From: Aurantimicrobium sp. MWH-Uga1
GTDB lineage: Bacteria; Actinomycetota; Actinomycetes; Actinomycetales; Microbacteriaceae
DNA: 64,000 bases
NCBI RefSeq assembly: GCF_003325955.1
Contig: NZ_CP030929.1
Span: forward strand, 1,240,001-1,304,000
Direction of reading: 5' to 3'
The notes beneath the pieces were generated by a model. The model was not told the DNA's origin. It did not search any database and saw only the letters and a program-made list of their open reading frames with translations. Of this stretch, positions 1-9,390 are shown piece by piece. Every line of letters starts with the position of its first letter. The stretch's first letter is position 1. Both the position numbers and the translations under genes were made by a program.

Positions 1-2834
1 AGGGTTGCATTATTGGTGCGGGTGCCCTTGACTACCCTGCTGAATTCCAAGGCGCCAGTGAAGAAACACTCATTGACCTTGCAGTGAGCAAGGTTCTGAC
101 TTTGACCAGCACCTATGACCACAGGGTCATCCAAGGTGCTGGTTCAGGTGAATTCCTGAAGATCGTGCACGAGCTGCTTATCGGTCAACGGAATTTCTAC
201 GAAGACATCTTTGCTGCACTTCGTATTCCTTATGTGCCCATCCACTGGAGCACAGATGTCAGCGTGAACCTCGGTTCCGCCATCGACAAGACGGCACGTG
301 TTCAAGAACTCATTAACGCATACCGTGTGCGCGGCCATCTCATGGCAGACATTGATCCACTCGAGTACAAGCAGCGCACTCACCCTGACCTGGAAATCGA
401 AACCCACGGGCTCACTTTCTGGGATCTTGACCGTGAATTCGTCACAGGCGGTATTGGTGGAACTCGCACCGCTCCCCTACGCAAGATTCTTGGCATCCTA
501 CGCGACTCTTATTGCCGCACAGTGGGTCTGGAATACATGCACATTCAGGACCCTGAACAGCGCAAGTGGATTCAGGAAAAGGTCGAGCGCCCTTACGAAA
601 AGCCTGGCCACGATGAGCAAATGCGTATTCTTGGCAAGCTCAACGAGGCAGAAGCCTTCGAAACCTTCCTTCAGACGAAATACGTAGGACAGAAACGTTT
701 CAGCCTCGAAGGTGGAGAGTCTGTCATTCCACTTCTGGATGAAATCCTCCAGGATGCTGCAACTGCAGAACTCGATGGTGTGGGCATCGGAATGGCTCAC
801 CGTGGTCGCCTCAATGTTCTCACCAACATCGCTGGCAAAACCTATGGCCAAATCTTCCGCGAGTTTGAGGGAACCCAGGACCCCAAGAGTGTTCAAGGCT
901 CAGGAGATGTGAAGTACCACTTGGGTACAGAAGGAATCTTTACCTCTGCAGAGGGGAAGACCATTCCAGTTTCCTTGGCTGCTAACCCTTCACACCTTGA
1001 GACTGTGAACACAGTTCTCCAGGGCATCGTCCGCGCAAAGCAGGACCTCAAGCCCATTGGAACTTTTACCACCTTGCCTATCCTCATTCACGGTGACGCC
1101 GCTATGGCCGGTCAGGGTGTCGTTCTTGAGGGCCTCCAGATGTCGCAACTGCGCGGCTACCGCATTGGTGGAACTGTTCACATTGTGATCAACAACCAGG
1201 TTGGTTTCACCACACTTCCAGAAGCATCACGCACCTCTGTCTATGCAACAGACGTCGCCAAGACAATCCAAGCTCCCATTTGGCACGTCAACGGAGATGA
1301 CCCAGAAGCGGTTGCCCGTGTTGGCCGCTTGGCATTCGAATTCCGTCAGCGCTTCAACAAGGACGTTGTCATTGACCTCGTGTGCTACCGCCGCCGTGGT
1401 CACAACGAAGGTGACGACCCTTCGATGACTCAGCCACTGATGTACAACCTCATCGAGGCAAAGCGCTCCGTTCGTCGCCTCTACACCGAGGCTTTGGTCG
1501 GTCGTGGTGACATCACTCAGGAAGAGTTCGACAAAGCACAAGCTGACTTCCAGGCACAGCTGGAAACTGCATTTGCGGAAACCCACGCCGCCCAGACTGG
1601 AACTCACACAACAGTGGGAGCCAATGACACCGTCACTGGTGGAGCTTTGCTTAGTAACGAAGTTCTCACCCCAGCAACAACAGGCGTAGATATCTCTGTG
1701 ATTCACCGAATCGGTGACGCATTCAACAACGTTCCTGAAGGCTTTACTGTTCACAGCAAGCTTCAGCAGCTACTTGCCAAGCGCCTTGAGATGAGCCGCA
1801 ATGGTGACATCGACTGGGGCTTCGGAGAACTCCTTGCCTTCGGATCAATTCTCCTTGAAGGCAAGCCCGTACGTTTGACGGGTCAGGATGTTCGCCGCGG
1901 AACCTTCGTTCAGCGTCACGCTGTATTCCATGACCGTGAAAACGGTCAAGAATGGCTGCCACTTCTAAATCTGAGCGAGAACCAGGGACGCTTCTGGATT
2001 TATGACTCCCTTCTAAGTGAATATGCCGTACTCGGATATGAATACGGCTACTCAGTTCAGCGTGAAGATGCTCTGGTACTGTGGGAAGCGCAGTTTGGTG
2101 ACTTCGCAGACGGTGCACAAACTGTAATCGACGAATACATCTCCTCATCTGAGCAGAAGTGGGGACAGCGTTCCTCTGTTGTCATGCTTCTTCCTCACGG
2201 TTATGAAGGACAGGGTCCTGACCACTCTTCTGCACGCATTGAGCGCTTCCTGCAGCTCTGTGCTGAAGACAACATGATTGTTGCTCGTCCTTCTACACCT
2301 GCTTCCTACTTCCACCTGCTTCGCCGCCAGGCATACTCACAACCACGCAAGCCACTGATTGTGTTCACTCCTAAGGCAATGCTCCGCTTACGAGGCGCAT
2401 CAAGCAACGTTGAAGATTTCACGAGCGGTGTCTTCGAACCTGTTCTTGATGACCCACGCCAGCTTGACCGCAATGCTGTCAAACGCGTGATCCTGACTGC
2501 TGGTAAGCCCTACCACGACCTCGTCGCTGAGCTGGAGAAAGCTCCGAACCCCGACATTGCAGTGGTTCGCCTTGAGCAGTTCTATCCTGCACCGATGCAG
2601 CAGCTCAATGCAGTGCTTGCAACCTACCCCAACGCTGAATTGGTGTGGTTCCAGGACGAGCCTGCAAACCAGGGCGCTTGGCCTTTCATGTTGCTAGAGG
2701 TCTCACCTAAGCTCGAAGGCCGAGTTCTGCGAAACGTTTCGCGACCTGCATCTGCCTCACCAGCAGTAGGTTCTGCAAAGCGTCACGCAGTTGAAGCAGC
2801 TGAGATTCTTCAACGCGCACTTTCCTTGAGCTAA
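1..2834 (+). CDS. kgd: Multifunctional 2-oxoglutarate dehydrogenase/decarboxylase, C-terminal part (5' end outside window)
   Basis: Partial gene, open from base 3 to the TAA at 2832-2834. The visible start carries the tail of an E2-type succinyltransferase domain with the catalytic motif TYDHRVIQGAGSGEF (about bases 111-155). The thiamine-diphosphate E1 domain follows, including HGDAAMAGQGVVLEGLQMS and VCYRRRGHNEGDDPSMTQP, and then the C-terminal transketolase-like domain. The E2-then-E1 fusion is the actinobacterial Kgd/OdhA architecture, in which one chain decarboxylates 2-oxoglutarate and passes the succinyl group on in the TCA cycle. The N-terminal GarA/OdhI-binding region cannot be seen. 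The gene ends in a strong hairpin shared with the convergent rsrA. Identity is very secure; only the left edge is missing. Confidence 0.97.
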   Translation, partial: GCIIGAGALDYPAEFQGASEETLIDLAVSKVLTLTSTYDHRVIQGAGSGEFLKIVHELLIGQRNFYEDIFAALRIPYVPIHWSTDVSVNLGSAIDKTARVQELINAYRVRGHLMADIDPLEYKQRTHPDLEIETHGLTFWDLDREFVTGGIGGTRTAPLRKILGILRDSYCRTVGLEYMHIQDPEQRKWIQEKVERPYEKPGHDEQMRILGKLNEAEAFETFLQTKYVGQKRFSLEGGESVIPLLDEILQDAATAELDGVGIGMAHRGRLNVLTNIAGKTYGQIFREFEGTQDPKSVQGSGDVKYHLGTEGIFTSAEGKTIPVSLAANPSHLETVNTVLQGIVRAKQDLKPIGTFTTLPILIHGDAAMAGQGVVLEGLQMSQLRGYRIGGTVHIVINNQVGFTTLPEASRTSVYATDVAKTIQAPIWHVNGDDPEAVARVGRLAFEFRQRFNKDVVIDLVCYRRRGHNEGDDPSMTQPLMYNLIEAKRSVRRLYTEALVGRGDITQEEFDKAQADFQAQLETAFAETHAAQTGTHTTVGANDTVTGGALLSNEVLTPATTGVDISVIHRIGDAFNNVPEGFTVHSKLQQLLAKRLEMSRNGDIDWGFGELLAFGSILLEGKPVRLTGQDVRRGTFVQRHAVFHDRENGQEWLPLLNLSENQGRFWIYDSLLSEYAVLGYEYGYSVQREDALVLWEAQFGDFADGAQTVIDEYISSSEQKWGQRSSVVMLLPHGYEGQGPDHSSARIERFLQLCAEDNMIVARPSTPASYFHLLRRQAYSQPRKPLIVFTPKAMLRLRGASSNVEDFTSGVFEPVLDDPRQLDRNAVKRVILTAGKPYHDLVAELEKAPNPDIAVVRLEQFYPAPMQQLNAVLATYPNAELVWFQDEPANQGAWPFMLLEVSPKLEGRVLRNVSRPASASPAVGSAKRHAVEAAEILQRALSLS

Positions 2835-2844
2835 GCGTTAACTG

Positions 2845-2884
2845 AAGTGGCCCACAAGTTTCAGCTTGTGGGCCACTTTTGTTT
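2845..2884. terminator. Bidirectional intrinsic terminator between kgd and rsrA
   Basis: A perfect 14-bp inverted repeat (2845-2858 and 2865-2878) with a 6-base loop is followed by a T-rich run on the plus strand and preceded by A residues. It lies between two convergent genes and can serve both. Confidence 0.9.
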
Positions 2885-2890
2885 GTAGGA

Positions 2891-3130
2891 CTAATGCTTT
2901 TGCATACTCCTGAGCTTGATTAAAACCTCTTGCTTTAGATCTTCAGGCGCAGTCTCCTCACAAGCCCGTTTCACAGCTTCAGTGAGGACAACACCGACTC
3001 GGTGTTCATCTGCACAATCAGGGCAGTTTTCCATGTGCTCACGAATATCTGCTGCTTCTTCACTGCAAAGTTCATTGTGGAGGTATTCTTCAAGGTCCTT
3101 TTTGGCCTTCTCGCAACCGCAGTCACCCAT
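2891..3130 (-). CDS. rsrA: Zinc-binding anti-sigma factor RsrA/RshA
   Basis: A 79-aa protein with the ZAS signature H32-x3-C36-x2-C39 and further cysteines at 4, 6 and 22. In this family the zinc-bound cysteines form disulfides on oxidation and release the partner sigma factor. Its ATG overlaps the stop of sigR by one base (TAATG at 3128-3132), so translation is probably coupled and the two proteins made in balance. Length and motif spacing match Streptomyces RsrA and mycobacterial RshA. The assignment is firm because motif and partner agree. Confidence 0.95.
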   Translation of the reverse strand: MGDCGCEKAKKDLEEYLHNELCSEEAADIREHMENCPDCADEHRVGVVLTEAVKRACEETAPEDLKQEVLIKLRSMQKH

Positions 3131-3753
3131 TATTTTTCCTTTCCGAAACCTTGTTCGCGTGCATAGTCAGCTAATTGTTCTCTGAGGAGTTTTCTTCCTC
3201 GATGAAGTCTGCTCATCACTGTTCCCGTTGGCGTGTCCATGATGTCTGCAACTTCTTGATAGGAATACCCTTCAACATCAACCAAATACACCGCAGCTCT
3301 GAAATCCTCTGGGAGTGCCTGCAGGGCATCTTTGATGGCACTAGCAGGCAAGTGATCAATGGCTTCTGCTTCAGCAGAACGACTTGATGTGGCCGTTCTA
3401 CTTTCCGCATCCCCAAGTTGCCAATCTTCTAATTCTTCGAGTGGCGAGTAATAAGGCTGGTTCTGTTGCTTGCGGTATTGGTTGATGTAGGTATTTTCCA
3501 GAATGCGGTGCAGCCACGCTTTGATATTTGTTCCCTGCTGGAACTGATCAAAAGCGGCAAACGCTTTGAGATAGGTTTCTTGCACTAAATCGTTGGCATC
3601 AGCTGAATTGCCAGTCTTGCGCATGGCATGCGCATAAAGCTTGTCAATGTGCTCCATTGCTTGCTCTTCAAAGAGTTGGCTACGGGCGGAGGCTGCAGAA
3701 GTCATTACTAACAAGCCTACGCCTGCCCGCTTTTCTAACAGCACTGTTGCCAT
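3130..3753 (-). CDS. sigR: ECF sigma factor SigR/SigH (thiol-oxidative stress)
   Basis: A 207-aa ECF sigma factor. Region 2 contains [12 protein letters not shown] and [19 protein letters not shown]; region 4 contains [20 protein letters not shown] followed by [11 protein letters not shown] chose the ATG at 3753 because AGGAG lies eight bases upstream; an in-frame GTG at 3762 has no usable spacing and is less likely. SigR drives thioredoxin, mycothiol and proteolysis genes under disulfide stress in actinobacteria. It is followed at once by its anti-sigma gene rsrA and preceded by a perfect SigR-type promoter, which indicates autoregulation. Confidence 0.95.
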   Translation of the reverse strand: MATVLLEKRAGVGLLVMTSAASARSQLFEEQAMEHIDKLYAHAMRKTGNSADANDLVQETYLKAFAAFDQFQQGTNIKAWLHRILENTYINQYRKQQNQPYYSPLEELEDWQLGDAESRTATSSRSAEAEAIDHLPASAIKDALQALPEDFRAAVYLVDVEGYSYQEVADIMDTPTGTVMSRLHRGRKLLREQLADYAREQGFGKEK

Positions 3754-3779
3754 AGTGAGCACTCCTAACTAATCCTCGA

Positions 3780-3785
3780 TAACCT
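3780..3785 (+). promoter_or_regulatory. Leaderless -10 element of aroA
   Basis: TAACCT followed by seven bases and the aroA ATG, with no Shine-Dalgarno sequence. This fits transcription starting at or next to the start codon. Confidence 0.6.
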
Positions 3786-3787
3786 AG

Positions 3788-3814
3788 AACAGATGCAGAC
3801 AACTCCTTATTCCC
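3788..3814 (-). promoter_or_regulatory. SigR-type autoregulatory promoter of sigR-rsrA
   Basis: Read on the minus strand, GGGAAT (3814-3809) is followed by exactly 18 bases and GTT (3790-3788). This is the known actinobacterial SigR consensus GGAAT-N18-GTT. The -35 lies inside the first codons of aroA, and the site overlaps the divergent aroA promoter region. Confidence 0.8.
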
Positions 3815-5172
3815 GGCCTGAATTTGACCCTTACGGGTCAAATGATGTTCCCGAGGACACAACCGCGCACTGGAAAGCCCCTCTAGCTTCGTCAGCGGTT
3901 GTTGGGTCACTGCAAATCCCAGGTTCGAAGTCACTGACAAACCGTGAGCTTGTTCTCGCTGCTCTTGCGGACGGGCCTTCAATCATTCATCGCCCACTGC
4001 ATTCTCGCGACAGCAGACTCATGATTGAAGCTCTCAGGTCACTTGGAACAACTATTGAAGAGGTCCCTGGCGATGGGGCTTTCGGCCCAGATTGGAAGAT
4101 CACCCCAGGTGAACTCACCGGCTCAACAACAATCGATTGCGGTCTCGCCGGAACAGTCATGAGGTTTATGCCACCAGTTGCTTCTCTTGCGCTGGGCCCA
4201 ACAACTTTTGATGGCGATGAGGGTGCCCGCAGACGCCCCATGGCAACCACAATCTCCTCTCTTAAAGCACTGGGCGTTGATGTTGCTGATGAGGGTCGTG
4301 GCTCTTTGCCATTTACTGTTCACGGAACAGGATCAGTTACTGGGGGCAAGCTCACCATTGATGCGTCCAGTTCTAGCCAGTTTGTTTCAGGTTTACTTCT
4401 CTCAGCGACTCGCTTTGACCAAGGACTAGACCTCAGACATTCCGGCGAACGCCTTCCCAGTCTCCCCCACATCGAAATGACTCTCGAAGTGCTCCACAAG
4501 CGAGGTGTTCAGGTAGAGAATCCCGAGGTTGGCCATTGGATTGTGAAGCCTGGCCCTATCTCCGCGCTCGATATTCAGATCGAACCTGACCTCTCCAACA
4601 CTGCACCATTCCTTGCTGCTGCGGTTGTGACCGGCGGAAGCGTCACCATTTCTGGCTGGCCTGAACACACTACTCAGGTGGGTAATGACTTGCTCGAAAT
4701 ACTGCCACTCTTTGGTGCAGAGGTTACGCAGGAAGGTGACAAAGTCACAGTCTCTGGAAATGTTGATGCTTCAGGCAAACCCTTCATTTCTGGCATCACA
4801 CTCGATCTCACTACAGGCGGGGAATTAGCGCCAGCTATTGTCTCAATAGCTGCATTAGCCTCTAGCCCCAGCGCTATCAACGGCATTGGCCACATTCGCC
4901 ACCATGAGACGGACCGTCTGGCAGCCTTGGCAACAGAGATCAACAAGCTTGGCGGCAAAGTGACTGAGCTTGAAGACGGCCTGCATATTGAACCAGCTCA
5001 GCTGCATGGTGGGGTGTGGCACAGCTATGAGGACCACCGCATGGCAACCTCAGGAGCCATTATTGGCCTCGTGGTTCCAGGTGTTGAGGTAGAAAACATT
5101 GCGACAACCTCCAAGACACTTCCTGAGTTCCCTGAGTTATGGTCGAGTCTTGTGGAGCCACAACGGCCATGA
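3793..5172 (+). CDS. aroA: 3-phosphoshikimate 1-carboxyvinyltransferase (EPSP synthase)
   Basis: A 459-aa enzyme that joins shikimate-3-phosphate and PEP in the shikimate pathway to aromatic amino acids. Family motifs are clear: PGSKSLTNRE (residues 43-52, substrate lysine and arginine), GLAGTVMRF near 118-124, GDEGARRRPM (141-150), and the C-terminal HHETDRLAAL and EDHRMATS. The N-terminal 30 or so residues before the first core strand are a short lineage-specific extension. The next gene, rsgA, overlaps its stop by four bases, giving an aroA-rsgA operon divergent from sigR-rsrA, an arrangement common in actinobacteria. Confidence 0.96.
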   Translation: MQTTPYSRPEFDPYGSNDVPEDTTAHWKAPLASSAVVGSLQIPGSKSLTNRELVLAALADGPSIIHRPLHSRDSRLMIEALRSLGTTIEEVPGDGAFGPDWKITPGELTGSTTIDCGLAGTVMRFMPPVASLALGPTTFDGDEGARRRPMATTISSLKALGVDVADEGRGSLPFTVHGTGSVTGGKLTIDASSSSQFVSGLLLSATRFDQGLDLRHSGERLPSLPHIEMTLEVLHKRGVQVENPEVGHWIVKPGPISALDIQIEPDLSNTAPFLAAAVVTGGSVTISGWPEHTTQVGNDLLEILPLFGAEVTQEGDKVTVSGNVDASGKPFISGITLDLTTGGELAPAIVSIAALASSPSAINGIGHIRHHETDRLAALATEINKLGGKVTELEDGLHIEPAQLHGGVWHSYEDHRMATSGAIIGLVVPGVEVENIATTSKTLPEFPELWSSLVEPQRP

Positions 5173-6194
5173 GTTGGTGGAACTCCGACTCTGATGAAAG
5201 CTCACTAGGTGAGCAATATGACGAATCCGATATTCGGATACGACCCAACCCCAAAGCAAACAAACCCCGTACAAAAACTCGTCCAGATCATGCTGACGCT
5301 GTTCAAGGCATGGTCACTGGTGTTGATAGAGGCCGATACGCCGTACTCATCAATGAGATATCTGTGACGTGCTCTCGAGCTCGTGAGTTGAGCAAAAACG
5401 CGATTGTCGTGGGAGACATTGTCAATGTTGTTGGAGATGTGACAGGTAGCCCTGGATCACTTGCACGTATTGTTCGCGTAGAACCCAGGAAAACAGTACT
5501 TCGACGAAGCGCTGATGACACAGACGAAGTTGAACGCGTCATTGTTGCGAACGCAGATCAGTTACTCATCGTTATTGCCGCAGCAAACCCTGAACCACGA
5601 GTTCGCTTGGTTGATAGGTATCTCGTAGCAGCATTTGATGCAGGAATTACTCCCCTATTGGTCGTCACAAAGTGTGACACACACGACCCCAGCGAATTCC
5701 TCGCTAACTTTGAAGGCTTGAATATACCCATCTTCCTAAGCGGTACTGACCAAGTTCCAGTTGAAGATCTTCAAAAGTGTTTGGTGGGACACACCACTGT
5801 GGCAGTCGGGCACTCTGGCGTTGGAAAGTCAACATTGGTCAATGTTCTAGTCCCCGATGCTAAACGTGCGACGGGTCACGTGAATGAAGTAACTGGTCGC
5901 GGTCGTCACACATCCAGTTCAAGCATTTGCTTCAAACTTGAAACGCCCTTTGGGAATGGCTGGATCATTGATACGCCAGGAGTGCGCTCCTTTGGTTTGG
6001 GCCATGTAAACACGGCTAACGTTTTGGGTGCGTTTCCGGATCTTCTAGAAATCGCACAAAACTGCCCGAGGGGATGTTCGCACTCTGCAGATTCACCCGA
6101 CTGTGATTTAGATAGTGCGCTGAGTAACGGTACTAATCCAGCCCAAATTGGCAGGCTTGATTCTTTCAGGCGACTCGTGGTTTCAATGAGCTAA
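5169..6194 (+). CDS. rsgA: Ribosome small-subunit-dependent GTPase RsgA
   Basis: A 341-aa circularly permuted GTPase that helps late 30S maturation. An N-terminal OB-like region (RGRYAVLI) is followed by the G motifs in permuted order: G4 TKCD, G1 GHSGVGKSTLVN, then G3 DTPG. The C-terminal zinc motif reads CPRGCSHSADSPDC. The ATG at 5169 overlaps the aroA stop as ATGA, which favours this start over an upstream in-frame codon at 5139 inside aroA. It converges on rmlB with only ten bases between stops and no terminator hairpin. Confidence 0.94.
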   Translation: MSWWNSDSDESSLGEQYDESDIRIRPNPKANKPRTKTRPDHADAVQGMVTGVDRGRYAVLINEISVTCSRARELSKNAIVVGDIVNVVGDVTGSPGSLARIVRVEPRKTVLRRSADDTDEVERVIVANADQLLIVIAAANPEPRVRLVDRYLVAAFDAGITPLLVVTKCDTHDPSEFLANFEGLNIPIFLSGTDQVPVEDLQKCLVGHTTVAVGHSGVGKSTLVNVLVPDAKRATGHVNEVTGRGRHTSSSSICFKLETPFGNGWIIDTPGVRSFGLGHVNTANVLGAFPDLLEIAQNCPRGCSHSADSPDCDLDSALSNGTNPAQIGRLDSFRRLVVSMS

Positions 6195-6204
6195 GAACTG
6201 AAAT

Positions 6205-7212
<1,008 letters not shown>

Positions 7213-7266
7213 TCAACAAACTAACTTCAATGTGAATCACCAGTTTATCTGGCTTGTCAGCAGTAG

Positions 7267-7279
7267 CAGAGATTCTCTG
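7267..7279. promoter_or_regulatory. 13-bp palindrome upstream of bcp
   Basis: CAGAGA-T-TCTCTG lies 7 bases before the bcp -10 hexamer. Its position in the promoter spacer would suit an operator, but no regulator is known and chance is possible. Confidence 0.2.
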
Positions 7280-7286
7280 TGCCTTA

Positions 7287-7292
7287 TACGCT
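7287..7292 (+). promoter_or_regulatory. Leaderless -10 element of bcp
   Basis: TACGCT followed by six bases and the ATG at 7299. The spacer happens to include GGAGG, but it sits too close to the start for normal Shine-Dalgarno use. Confidence 0.5.
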
Positions 7293-7298
7293 GGAGGC

Positions 7299-7766
7299 AT
7301 GAGCACACGACTTGAAGCTGGACAAACTGCACCCTCCTTTACCCTGCCTGACCAGGATGGCAAATCTGTCAGCCTGAGCGACTTTGCAGGGAAGAAAGTT
7401 ATCCTCTACTTCTATCCTGCCGCGTCCACACCTGGCTGCACCAAGCAAGCTTGTGATTTCCGCGACAACCTAGATCTACTTGCAAACAAGGGCTATGTCG
7501 TTCTTGGAGTTTCAAAAGACCCACTGTCGAAGCTCAAAAAGTTTGAGGCTAATGAAAGTTTGACCTTCCCCCTCCTGAGTGATCCCGAACTTTCGGTTCA
7601 CAATGCATACGGAACTTATGGCGAGAAGTCCATGTATGGAAAGACCGTTATGGGTGTCATCCGTTCCACTTTTGTTATTGATGCGTCAGGAAATATTGAG
7701 CTTGCTCTGTATAACGTTAAAGCGACGGGACACGTTGCTTCTTTGATGTCAAAACTAGGCCTGTAA
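7299..7766 (+). CDS. bcp: Thioredoxin-dependent peroxiredoxin, Bcp/PrxQ type
   Basis: A 155-aa cytosolic peroxidase of the AhpC/TSA fold that reduces H2O2 and organic hydroperoxides. The active site STPGCTKQACDFRD has the peroxidatic cysteine and a second cysteine five residues on, the usual atypical 2-Cys PrxQ pattern. The ATG at 7299 gives the normal family N-terminus (AGQTAPSFTLPDQDG) and has a -10 hexamer six bases before it; the longer frame from 7254 adds non-conserved residues. It stands alone, divergent from rmlB, in the same neighbourhood as sigR. Confidence 0.92.
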   Translation: MSTRLEAGQTAPSFTLPDQDGKSVSLSDFAGKKVILYFYPAASTPGCTKQACDFRDNLDLLANKGYVVLGVSKDPLSKLKKFEANESLTFPLLSDPELSVHNAYGTYGEKSMYGKTVMGVIRSTFVIDASGNIELALYNVKATGHVASLMSKLGL

Positions 7767-7826
7767 TCACAAATAAGTCATACTTATAGCAACACTCATC
7801 TTCACGACTTAGAGGTCTGATATCTG

Positions 7827-8066
7827 ATGTCCAAAGACATCGTTGGTTACGAAACACAACTTGCAGAATCCATTCGCGCATTCCGCAAGTCAAGAGGTTT
7901 GTCTCAGGCAGACCTTGCCCAAAAAGCGGGCCTTGACAGAAAAACTATCAACAGGATTGAAAACGGGCATTATTCACCCACCATGTCGAATTTTTTCAAT
8001 ATCTCCAAAGCTCTTGACGTTGAACCACAAGATCTCCTAACACCAACTGTCTGTACCTCAAGCTAA
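7827..8066 (+). CDS. Small Cro/C1-type helix-turn-helix regulator
   Basis: A 79-aa single-domain XRE-family DNA-binding protein. The helix-turn-helix is in residues 22-45 (LSQADLAQKAGLDRKTINRI), followed by ENGHYSPTMSNFFNISKALD, the typical third and fourth helices. There is no effector domain, so it probably acts as a small repressor or activator. AGAGG lies 14 bases before the ATG, a weak ribosome site. The next gene on the same strand is an orphan 108-aa protein that it might control; its real target is unknown. Confidence 0.85.
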   Translation: MSKDIVGYETQLAESIRAFRKSRGLSQADLAQKAGLDRKTINRIENGHYSPTMSNFFNISKALDVEPQDLLTPTVCTSS

Positions 8067-8130
8067 TTTCACTAATTAAGTTGACTTTGCTCCGTCCGGG
8101 ACAAAGAAACGATATATTAGTGAGACAGTC

Positions 8131-8457
8131 ATGGTACAAAATATGGGGGAATCGGTGGGCATTACGTCCATTCTTGAAACGTTGGATAGCGCAGGATGTG
8201 GCTACACAATCGACTCATTCAAAGTCGGCCCATTTCAAGAACGTGCGATTCAATGGGTAGCAGCTAGGCCAATTCTTTTTGGGGAAGAACAGGCCTGGCC
8301 CCCTATTTCCGAACCCCTCGAAGAGCTTCCTGAAAGTCACATGCTTGAGTTAGGGCTGAGTAACTCACATGGAAAAGTCAAAGAGTGCCCTTTCCAGCCA
8401 CACTTGTGCCCTGGGGAACATTTGGTTGCCAGTGGCGTTGGAGTAGTTAGAAGTTAG
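8131..8457 (+). CDS. Uncharacterised 108-aa protein
   Basis: I do not recognise this family. It is a soluble, mildly acidic protein with no signal peptide or membrane segment and a cysteine-rich stretch near residues 87-93 (CPFQPHLC). The preceding gap holds TATATT twelve bases before the ATG, a possible -10. Its stop codon overlaps the stop of the convergent membrane gene in the tetranucleotide TTAG (8454-8457). It could be a lineage-specific gene paired with the small regulator before it. That it is a real gene is likely but not proven. Confidence 0.55.
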   Translation: MVQNMGESVGITSILETLDSAGCGYTIDSFKVGPFQERAIQWVAARPILFGEEQAWPPISEPLEELPESHMLELGLSNSHGKVKECPFQPHLCPGEHLVASGVGVVRS

Positions 8458-8888
8458 AGCTTTTCTTCACGTGACGATCGGACGATAACGATCATTACCA
8501 GGACGATCGTCAGAATTGAAAGCGTGGCAAGAGTCCACCCCACTGATTGCCACTCGGATATTCCTGGAATAAACGATGTTGCAGCCGCAAATTGCAATAT
8601 TTGCCAGGTAACAATTGCGCCCTTGGTCCAAGCTTGCTCTCTGAAAGTTCCAATAGAGGCGATGGCAAGTCCTAGGGCAATAAGCAAAGTGATTGCAAAA
8701 ATAACTATTGCCCCGGCAACGTTAGAAACTTCTTGCACAAACAATTGAGAAAAGAAATAAAGGGCGCCTGCAAGAACAAATAATGATTCCAAACCAACCA
8801 ACGATGCAAGCAGAATGACTAGGGCCCTACTTTTGGCATTTTTACCACGCTGAGGGTCCAAATTGGTGGGTTTTTCTCCCGAATTCAT
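8454..8888 (-). CDS. Small membrane protein with four predicted TM helices
   Basis: A 144-aa protein with a short charged N-terminus (about 22 residues) and four hydrophobic segments near residues 23-50, 58-83, 90-110 and 117-137. No family or function is recognised. The start has TAGGCA six bases upstream, close to the leaderless pattern of this genome but ending in A. It overlaps the convergent 108-aa gene by four bases at the stops, leaving no room for a terminator. Confidence 0.7.
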   Translation of the reverse strand: MNSGEKPTNLDPQRGKNAKSRALVILLASLVGLESLFVLAGALYFFSQLFVQEVSNVAGAIVIFAITLLIALGLAIASIGTFREQAWTKGAIVTWQILQFAAATSFIPGISEWQSVGWTLATLSILTIVLVMIVIVRSSREEKL

Positions 8889-8965
8889 CTGAATTGCCTA
8901 TTTTCTCTGAAAAAAGTCTTGACCTTAACTTGAAGGCGTGTCACCATTATCTAAGTCGATAAGTC

Positions 8966-9004
8966 CCCACGTCGAGGTGGGCAAGACATTTTCGCTCTGA
9001 AAAT
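8966..9004. other. Two short hairpins in the gap upstream of whiB1
   Basis: CCCAC-6-GTGGG (8966-8981) and ATTTTC-5-GAAAAT (8988-9004) lie in the 206-base gap between the divergent membrane gene and whiB1. Neither has a clear U-tract. They may be structure or regulator sites; no function can be assigned. Confidence 0.3.
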
Positions 9005-9065
9005 GGCCTTGGGACTGACTATCGACAGCCATTCGAATCAAGTCCGAATGTTCTTTTGTCTTTTT

Positions 9066-9071
9066 TAGCAT
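9066..9071 (+). promoter_or_regulatory. Candidate -10 of whiB1
   Basis: TAGCAT 23 bases before the whiB1 ATG would give a short leader of about 17 bases containing AAGGAG (9082-9087), seven bases before the start. No clear -35 is seen. Confidence 0.4.
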
Positions 9072-9094
9072 GCCCACAAACAAGGAGTACCATC

Positions 9095-9343
9095 ATGGAT
9101 TGGCGTAACGACGCAGCTTGCCTCACGGTTGACCCAGAGCTGTTCTTTCCCGTAGGCAACACCGGCCCAGCTGTCGACCAGATCGACAAGGCGAAGGTCG
9201 TCTGCTCACGCTGCACCGTCACCGAAATGTGCCTCCAGTATGCGCTCGAGACCGGTCAGGACTCTGGTGTGTGGGGTGGACTCAGCGAAGACGAGCGCCG
9301 CGCACTCAAGCGCCGCGCAGCACGTGCACGTCGCGCAAGCTAA
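9095..9343 (+). CDS. whiB1: WhiB1-type iron-sulfur transcription factor
   Basis: An 82-aa WhiB protein with the four cluster cysteines at 9, 37, 40 and 46 (C-x2-C-x5-C core), the GVWGG turn, and a basic C-terminal tail for DNA contact. The N-terminus MDWR and the segment ELFFPVGN match mycobacterial WhiB1, an essential NO-sensitive regulator that binds sigma-A. AAGGAG seven bases upstream fixes this start over a longer frame at 9056. It sits at the end nearest sigR, as in M. tuberculosis, where whiB1 and sigH are close. Confidence 0.94.
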   Translation: MDWRNDAACLTVDPELFFPVGNTGPAVDQIDKAKVVCSRCTVTEMCLQYALETGQDSGVWGGLSEDERRALKRRAARARRAS

Positions 9344-9355
9344 TTAACTCTTCAC

Positions 9356-9390
9356 AATATGCTCACAAGCTCAATGCTTGTGAGCATATT
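9356..9390. terminator. Bidirectional terminator between whiB1 and the GNAT gene
   Basis: A perfect 15-bp inverted repeat (9356-9370 and 9376-9390) with a 5-base loop. The distal arm touches the stop codon of the convergent acetyltransferase gene. Confidence 0.85.

Noticed and set aside
7827..8457. Toxin-antitoxin module
   Set aside because: The regulator is plausible as an antitoxin, but the second protein matches no toxin fold I know and the genes are 64 bases apart without coupling; kept only as a weak finding.
9056..9094. Longer N-terminus for whiB1
   Set aside because: AAGGAG seven bases before 9095 and the family start MDWR show that the extra codons are upstream leader.
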